NCBI GenBank assembly: GCA_014529385.2
Contig: CM043944.1
Location: 83,562,884-83,626,883 of the forward strand
Origin: Adiantum capillus-veneris
Taxonomy: Eukaryota > Streptophyta > Polypodiopsida > Polypodiales > Pteridaceae
Direction of reading: 5' to 3'
Length of the DNA: 64,000 bases
In this document: positions 58,208 to 64,000 of the stretch, piece after piece
Layout: every line of letters begins with the position of its first letter
Position numbering within the stretch: the first letter of the stretch is position 1
The notes under the pieces: generated by a model
Told to the model about the DNA's origin: nothing
Databases searched by the model: none
Seen by the model: the letters and a program-made list of their open reading frames with translations, nothing else
Made by a program: the position numbers and the translations under genes

Positions 58208-61065
58208 CTAAGAGTTGGACCCTGCGTTCACGTTTAGTGACTCGCGCAGTATCCACTTTGATCCTTGTCGCACTCTGCATCGCCGCCATGCAGCATGCTT
58301 GGTGGGACCTTGCGACATTTTCCACTTGTTGCTATGCTCTTGACGACTCCATTTGCGCACTTCAATAGCAATCTTGGATTGTCGCGCACGCTCCATTGTG
58401 AGCTTACGAGCAAATGTTGTGCGAAAAAACCAGTTGAACATCTCCTCCAAATAATTGGATTGCACCATTCCACCACCATGTCGAGTATTTTTGAAGTACA
58501 CTCCCCTTGCTCGATAATGGGACTTCTCCATGCCTTGAGTGCTAAAAATTTCAAGCGATCCATACTTGTGCATAAAAAATGCACCATGCGCAAACAAGAT
58601 ATGTTGTTCACATGAGCAAACGATCCACATTAGTAAATAAAAACAATCCCTTGTAATGAATACACCATGAATGACTTACCATGTAATGTGTGATGTTATT
58701 TTCACCCCAAGAAAGGGTGAAGACCTTGGTAAAATCCGCCAAAGCTTCTTGAAATGATTGCCGTTGTTCTTCTGTTGTGCTGTTAAGGCTCATAAGCTTG
58801 ACCATTTTATCAAAATGGGCCCAAACTTGCTTGCGCTTGTTTGCAAGCTCGCCATTTGAATCATTGTCAGTAGTAGCTTTGCATAACTCCTTCCAAAGCT
58901 CCCAAAGGTTACCTGCCTGCTGGTTGGAGCTGCTTTGAGCATCATATCGACTTGGCTTTCCTTGGGAAACTTTCTTCAAAAAGTGTGTAGCTTTTTGTCC
59001 ACTCATTGACACTTGTTGAGCAATTTCATGGGCCTCCCCTGTGTTCTTTGCAGCAACTATAGACACATTTCCACCATGACAGCCAATGGAATTCAAGAGT
59101 ACCTCCACTCTTTCGATCGCTTCCTGGGACTTTTCCAACGGTTTCATTGTGAAAGCATAGTCAATGTGGAGCTTCAATAGCCTATCAAAAATACGCATGA
59201 ATGCGTGTAATGTACAAAAATGTACATTCGATAGAGGAAATCGAAAGATTGGATTCCAAGTGTGGTCCTTTTGATCACGGTCTGGGGCATTGAGCATGGG
59301 ACATCTCAGAATAGACGCTTCCCATTCTCTACCTTCATCTCCGACATCATGACAATCTAACCCTTGTTCTCCATGCCCTTGCCATGGAAGCATGTAACTG
59401 GCCTTTGCAGTGCTCTTATGTGATTTTTGTCCATTAGGTTTGTACCCTCGAGTGCAAAATGGACAAGGCATGAGAGAAGAAGCCCCTTGTTTGCATCCAA
59501 GCAAACACTTTATGGTCTTCAAATCCCCACCTAAGTGCCACTCCACATCATAACTACCAAAGCCCTCAATCTCCAACTTCTGACCTGCAATTTGGGAGTG
59601 TATTACTTCTGTGATCCATGGAGTTCTCTCAAAAATCCACGAAAGTACTCCATTGGTCTCTTTGGGCACCTCAATAGCACCCAACCACCAAATGTCTTTC
59701 TCTGATTGCACGCTAAAAGATAGGGTGGGATATGGCTCGACTGAATCCCTTCGCTTGGTTTGCAGAAGGGCCTCGTTCATTAGAGTGACACTTAGCCTCT
59801 CTAACCTTCGGCCTTTCACTATTTGACACTCATCGAGTTTCAGCACAAAAGCGACTTTTGTGCCAAGCACTACAAAATAAATAGTGCTAAGACCTTAAAC
59901 TTCAGCTTCTATGAAAAGAATAATACCAAAGAAAAAAGTAAAGTGTGTCACCTTCTTCAGGTAACTCGTAAAATCTAAGCATGGCTTCTTGAAGCCTTCT
60001 AAGATCCACGAAAATATTGTTCCACATTGTGTAAGGAAAGCCCTTATTCGAAGGTCTTATGGATTGTTTCTTACCTTTTCCCCTTGTCTTTGTTGCGCAC
60101 GAAGCATAAAGGGAAGTTGGCATTGTGTCCTCAATGTGTAGGTATGTCCCAATGTGGGAGAACACATCTTCGTTTGTGGCCTTCTTTGCGAGCTTGCTGA
60201 TTCCAGCCTCATCACAAGCTTGTTGAACGTCATCATCATTAACCACATTTCTTAATTTACGCATAAGGTCCTTGGTGACTGCATCCTTAATGTGCTTACC
60301 TCCAGGTGATTGTAAGATAGAAATAACGTCCTCGGTATTGAGACAACTAGTGAGAAGGTTGACTCGATTATCTTGGCTTGTTCCACCGCATGCCTCCTGG
60401 ATGAAGTTTCTAGCAACAAATAAACATAAATGTTAGAAAATAGTGTGAAGTAAGAATGCAGCATGCAAGTAAAGACCAAATCACCTTGTGGCTGTAACTC
60501 GTCGTTTGCGTGCTCCTCCGGAATGTGCAAGAGTTTCAATGGATGAATACGGGCGTTTGCGTTCCCTTGCACCAAGGGGTGTTTCTTTCAAGTATGTGAT
60601 GGTGTTGGTAAGCTTCTGGATGTGGGACTCCTTTTCTTGCATTTGTTGTTCAAGACTTTTAACTACCCTCTCCGAAGAGGCAACACTCTCTTGTAATGCC
60701 GTCGTCTTGAGGTGAAGAGCTTGACATTCGTGCATCCACATATGCAAAGAAGCACCTGCACCCATACACAGCTGCTTGCAATAGCCTAACAAGCCTGCTT
60801 CTCCCCTCCCAAGAAATTGAAGAAATGTGGAAAGGCTATTAAACGGTGGATGGAAGCGGCTTATAGGATTGTAAGGGTACAAATGGCCATCCACCCAAAT
60901 GTCAACATTGGTCTCACAAGCGGTGCGACGTTCCTGTGATGACCTTTGATCACCTTCACTAGTGGTCTTCGGTGCAAATGCCGTGGGTAAGCGAATATAT
61001 ATGCTTTTGGTGTGCGGAGTACGTGGTGGTGGAAGCAAACCATTTGTGATGTCCGTGAGCACCAT
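58208..61065 (-). CDS. Transposase-like protein, four exons, 861 residues
   Basis: Exons 61065-60485, 60409-59952, 59869-58680, 58564-58208. Each intron is GT-AG (75, 82, 115 bp) and the joined length, 2586 nt, is an exact number of codons without stops. ATG 61065 (MVLTDITNG). N-terminal: a Leu/Glu coiled coil (about residues 125-170) and a basic patch (ARKRRV). Centre: LKLDECQIVKGRRLERL, WHLGGDLKTIKCLLG, a CPFC zinc pair and VHFCTLHAFMRIFDRLL. C-terminal: LEIFSTQGMEKSHYRARG and FKNTRHGGG. From memory this motif set (Asp early, GGD-K, CxxC, LH--LRI-D, STQG-EK) recalls a family of uncharacterised transposon-associated proteins common in invertebrates; the Asp residues could be an RNase H-fold catalytic set. 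Not a TNP2, hAT or MULE transposase by eye. Final exon boundary is the least certain. Confidence 0.78.
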
Positions 61066-61632
61066 GGAAGCTGTTGTGTGAGGAAGCAAATGATGAAAAG
61101 ATACAGGGGGAAGGGTAGAGAGGCCGAGCAGGATGGGAGGAGAGAAGGAGGGAGGGAGGGGAGGGAGAGATTGGGGAGGAGGAGGAAGGTAGGGGCAGAG
61201 AGGGAGAGAGGAGGGAGGAGGATGAGAGAACAAAATGTTTATTACTTTTTGGGGGAAAAGATTTTTGAAAAAATGGACTTTCTAAGCTTGTGGGTTAAAA
61301 AATGGGTCAAAAAATGATTTTTGGATATGTATATATGTTGGGAGGGAGTTTTAAGTAAAAAACAAATAAAAATGAAAATTTTTTAAAAAAGTCAAATTTT
61401 GACTCTTTTTGACCCACGGAATTGCTGATGTGGACACACCCCTATGCTTCCTTCACTTTAAAAAAGGCTAGAGAGAGAAAGCAACCTTTTAGGTCCACAT
61501 CCTACATTTGTCTAAAAAAAAGGCTAGAAAAGCCTACTCAAAACTACCTTCTTCAATGCCCTTGCCCCCTAAACCCCACACAACATTAGCCTTAATCCCT
61601 AAAAATTAGGATTCCTTACAAGGCCCATGCAA
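61066..61632. other. Right subterminal region of the transposon
   Basis: No gene. A purine-rich (GGA/GGGA) stretch 61120-61225 forms the 5' leader side of the transposase-like gene; beyond it AT-rich runs resemble the left subterminal region in composition. TATATA occurs near 61330. Confidence 0.5.
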
Positions 61633-61652
61633 GGTTCATATTTCTCCTAATG
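61633..61652 (-). repeat. Right terminal inverted repeat
   Basis: Reverse complement CATTAGGAGAAATATGAACC, one mismatch to the left end. Confidence 0.9.
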
Positions 61653-61752
61653 CACTCTTGTTATTCTCATTAGGAATCTATTCTAGTGAAATGATCACTA
61701 TGTTCATGCTATTTTCTGCTACATACAAGTTACTATGCCATTAAATGTTCCC
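61653..61752 (+). repeat. Gypsy B 3' LTR, part 2
   Basis: Resumes CACTCTTGTTATTCTCATTAGG exactly where part 1 stopped and ends CCATTAAATGTTCCC, matching the 5' LTR end ATTACA with changes. CTCCG, the target duplication, follows. Confidence 0.93.
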
Positions 61753-61776
61753 CTCCGACTTTGTAGAGTTGCTTCT

Positions 61777-62103
61777 TCACACTTGTTTTTTGATTTTTTT
61801 CTTAGTTTTTTCTCCAAAGTTCTTTTCTAAAATTTCCCAGACTTTGTTTGCATGATCGCATTCATCCATAAAATGTACGTAATTATCATGCAGAGAAGTG
61901 ATTATGATGCGTAAATGTTGTTCATCTTTGGCTTGGACTTGTGTGCTAATGATGGAAGTAGTAGCTCTAGTTATGGGTTTTGTTTGCATTAAAGGTACCT
62001 TGACTATTGCCAATAAGTTCTTTTTCATTAAATACCCTCTCAATTTTGTCTGCCATGTATGAAAGCCTTCAGTGTCAAATTTATCGTCTCCTTTCTCACC
62101 CAT
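61777..62103 (-). pseudogene. Copia-type gag remnant in repeat R copy 2
   Basis: ATG 62103, MGEKGDDKFDTEGFHTW then KLRGYLMKKNLLAIVKV, ITSLHDNYVHFMDECDHANK and WEILEKNFGEKTK: copia Gag (UBN2) pattern, open for 108 codons and then lost. More intact than the R copy 1 version at its start. Confidence 0.72.
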
Positions 62104-62479
62104 TGTGTAAGAAGAGGGGTCTTAGCTTTAGGAGACTCTCCTAATGCCAATGTCTAGCTCTTTACAACAAAATAATAATCATCGAAGTGATAGCATACAC
62201 ATTATACAAAAGATTTAGCCAAAACCTTAAAATTCAAGTACACTATTCACCAAACTTTGGGCGTAATTGCGGAACGCTTCTTGAAGAGTTTTGACGACTT
62301 CTTCAATGGGCTTGAATTACGGTTAAACTTTCAGACATTGATGTTGAGGAGGTGGCTGCTTTCGTCTAATATTTTTGCAGCAATGTTCCCAATATTCTTG
62401 TCTTGAAAATTTTGCTTTTTGTGCAGACAAAGCAATCAAATTCTCTTGATTGGCTTTTGAATTCAAATATGTGTTGCCA

Positions 62480-62746
62480 CTATCCATATAAGGATTTCAT
62501 GAACTGACGCCGTCGATATGCATGAGGCCTCGTAAGGATGCCCTTTAGGTGGGCAGCCGGTATGGATAGAGCACAACACTGGTTTAGGGCATAAAATAAC
62601 CTTCTCAAGGTAGCCTCACTTGTATGCAAGGAAAGAGGGGCTACAACATTGATGAAGGCTCTATCAAAGGGTGAGTGGGATAGAGCCATAACAATACAGC
62701 AATCAGTTGGTTGAGAGTTGCTCAAACGAGTTGAGAATCGGGTCAA
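62480..62746 (-). pseudogene. Unrecognised conserved frame in repeat R copy 2
   Basis: Counterpart of 23108-22584, with the same EATLRRLFYALNQCCALS and HLKGILTRPH segments. Function unknown. Confidence 0.3.
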
Positions 62747-63329
62747 AGCATTAGGGCCAAAAATTGCTAAAAAAAGGGATGCTTAAGATTTTAAGGATTA
62801 AGTAATAGTTCAATATTCAATTGACACGTATACAAAAGTATGGCACTCTTGTCTCCTCAACCTTGAGTCTTTTTTACGGTCCTATTTTGGTGGAGAACGG
62901 CTAAATGTCCCGTTTCTTTGGATAAAACCGCTATAACTAGGTGTTTTTGACGGCTAATATTAAAGTTTGGGTCCAAAGTATTGGCCTTTTGTTCCATTTT
63001 ATATTTCACAAAATCAAGCTAGAAGATACGAAATTTTCCTTTTCATGCTCTAAAAACAATGCCTTTAATAATAAATCACATGGTTTTTTCAAACATCTAC
63101 TTTTTTCACCTTCCCTCCAGTTTGTGAGAGTTTTTTCTATTTTTGTTGCATTTCAAGTCACATACTCTTCCTCTCTAATCTTTGAGATTCCATGGCATCC
63201 ACTACACATTGTCCTTCTCATAGTATAACTTCTTGTAATTTTCATAACATTAGAGACATAGTCTTTGAGAACCCATGTCCCATGTATTTTTTGTGAATGA
63301 TTGGGTAGCAATGCTCCCTTCATGCCAAG

Positions 63330-64000
63330 GTGTCCACAGAGTGAAAAGAACCAAGAAAAATGAAGTGAGAAACCATTGGAAAGGTCGTGTTCTTGTCTTC
63401 AAAGTGATCGACAACGGCTATGGCCAAAGACATCATGCTAAACTTGGATGAACATTCCATTCTCCATTCTCACTGTTGTAAGGAACACAAAGTTTATATA
63501 TTTGATACAATTATTCTTCATCCCATTGTTCTCTCATTTCATTTTATTTTTTGCTTTAATTTCACTTATCTTTCCATCAATAGCTATGGAGTAGCAACCT
63601 ATTGAGAGCTTACGTAGTGCATTCAGAGCTATTCACAAAGGGATTGCAAATGTTATGGACGCTGACAAGCCATCCTCCCTTTACAAAGCACTTGGTATGT
63701 TTGTGTATTTTGCAGAATATAGGGTTTCATCAAGAGAAGGTGCACATGAAGAACTACATGAGTTTCATGTTCCCACCAAACGATCATTAGAATAGGAAGC
63801 CCCTTATCCAAGTACCTTCAAATCCAAAATCAAAGAAGATATCCTCAACGCTATGTCTCCAAGCATGATTTCAATAAGGATGAAGATTCAATGGTTCTTG
63901 CTTATACATGTCGTTATGGCATGTTTCAAAGCAATGGATTTGTAGAGGACAAGAATGATGTACTAGGAGAAGTAGTGTACCAAGGAGACTTTCCATATTG
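63330..64000 (+). pseudogene. Degenerate relative of the 412-residue transposon protein, R copy 2
   Basis: HRVKRTKKNEVRNHWKGR at 63336-63390, then the exon-2-like block from 63581 with the same TAG after ATGGAG (63588-63593), SLRSAFRAIHKGIANVM and SSREGAHEELHEFHVP. Only a single copy of the exon-1 block, unlike R copy 1. Truncated by the window end. Confidence 0.7.

Larger units (their letters stand above)
51735..61652. mobile_element. TIR-bounded DNA transposon (~9.9 kb) carrying a histone H3-like gene
   Basis: Nested in gypsy B's 3' LTR; both edges are fixed by comparison with the unbroken 5' LTR. Left end CATTAGGAAAAATATGAACC and the reverse complement of the right end, CATTAGGAGAAATATGAACC, match at 19 of 20. 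A second matched block (GGGATTAAGG[T/C]TAAT) lies farther in. The target duplication is unclear: it may be one base or a 3-bp GC(C/A). Left block (+): 412-residue protein gene and a damaged second gene. Right block (-): transposase-like gene and histone H3-like gene. Three large hairpins lie between the blocks. It fits no standard plant transposon class I know. Confidence 0.88.
42818..61752 (+). mobile_element. Ty3/gypsy chromovirus B with target-site duplication CTCCG, 3' LTR split by a nested transposon
   Basis: 5' LTR 42818-44490, internal 44491-50190, 3' LTR 50191-51734 plus 61653-61752. The 3' LTR is interrupted by 9918 bp of another element. CTCCG occurs at 42813-42817 and 61753-61757, and repeat R reads through this site in its uninterrupted copy at 21862. 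Contains gag, protease, RT, RNase H, integrase and chromodomain, all with stops or frameshifts. LTRs differ at several percent of positions by eye, so the insertion is not recent. Confidence 0.95.
61753..64000. repeat. Composite repeat R copy 2, right part
   Basis: Continues the R sequence interrupted at 42817 and parallels 21858 to about 24190. Runs off the window end. Confidence 0.88.

Noticed and set aside
51735-61652. Assigning the TIR element to CACTA, hAT, Mutator or Harbinger
   Set aside because: Ends start CATTAGGA, the target duplication is not a clear 3, 8 or 9 bp, and the transposase-like protein lacks the motifs of these families as I know them.

Overview
This window is intergenic, transposon-packed nuclear DNA of a land plant. 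I see no ordinary host gene, rRNA, tRNA or CRISPR array. Evidence for a plant: Ty3/gypsy chromovirus and Ty1/copia elements primed from initiator-Met tRNA (TGGTATCAGAGC-type sites), an L1-like LINE, GT-AG introns of 75-115 bp, and long (TC)n, (CA)n and poly-G tracts. The style recalls large fern genomes, but that is a guess from memory.

Layout: 1-1534 dispersed repeat Q; 1535-7384 gypsy A, internally deleted; 7385-9179 minus-strand LTR element G; 9780-10640 copia pol debris; 11160-15230 L1-like LINE; 15380-17204 gypsy and copia scraps; 17205-19450 satellite-like tracts and unassigned DNA; 19451-20640 second copy of Q; 21590-25140 composite repeat R; 26104-28740 second copy of G with a nested insertion; 28741-30310 partial R; 30312-30560 LINE RT scrap; 30729-31198 a terminal-inverted-repeat element; 33250-36239 an unusual gypsy (E), whose 3' LTR is interrupted by copia C (36240-40780, target duplication CATGC); 42576-42817 plus 61753-64000 another R copy, split by chromovirus gypsy B (42818-61752, target duplication CTCCG).

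The most interesting object sits inside the 3' LTR of gypsy B. At 51735-61652 there is a ~9.9 kb unit bounded by short terminal inverted repeats (19 of the first 20 bases match). It has two transcription blocks facing each other. The left block (+) holds a spliced 412-residue protein gene and a second, damaged protein gene. The right block (-) holds a four-exon, 861-residue transposase-like gene and a gene encoding a histone H3-like protein: an H3-type N-terminus (MARTKQTA), a long divergent tail and a complete H3 histone fold, with one in-frame amber codon in the tail. Between the blocks lie three large near-perfect hairpins repeated at ~500 bp. A DNA transposon carrying its own histone H3 variant is, as far as I know, undescribed.

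Degenerate relatives of the 412-residue gene occur in all three R copies with the same inherited stop codon, so this element superfamily is older and more widespread than the single intact-looking copy. Order of events read from nesting: R first, then gypsy B into R, then the histone-bearing element into gypsy B; separately, gypsy E first, then copia C.
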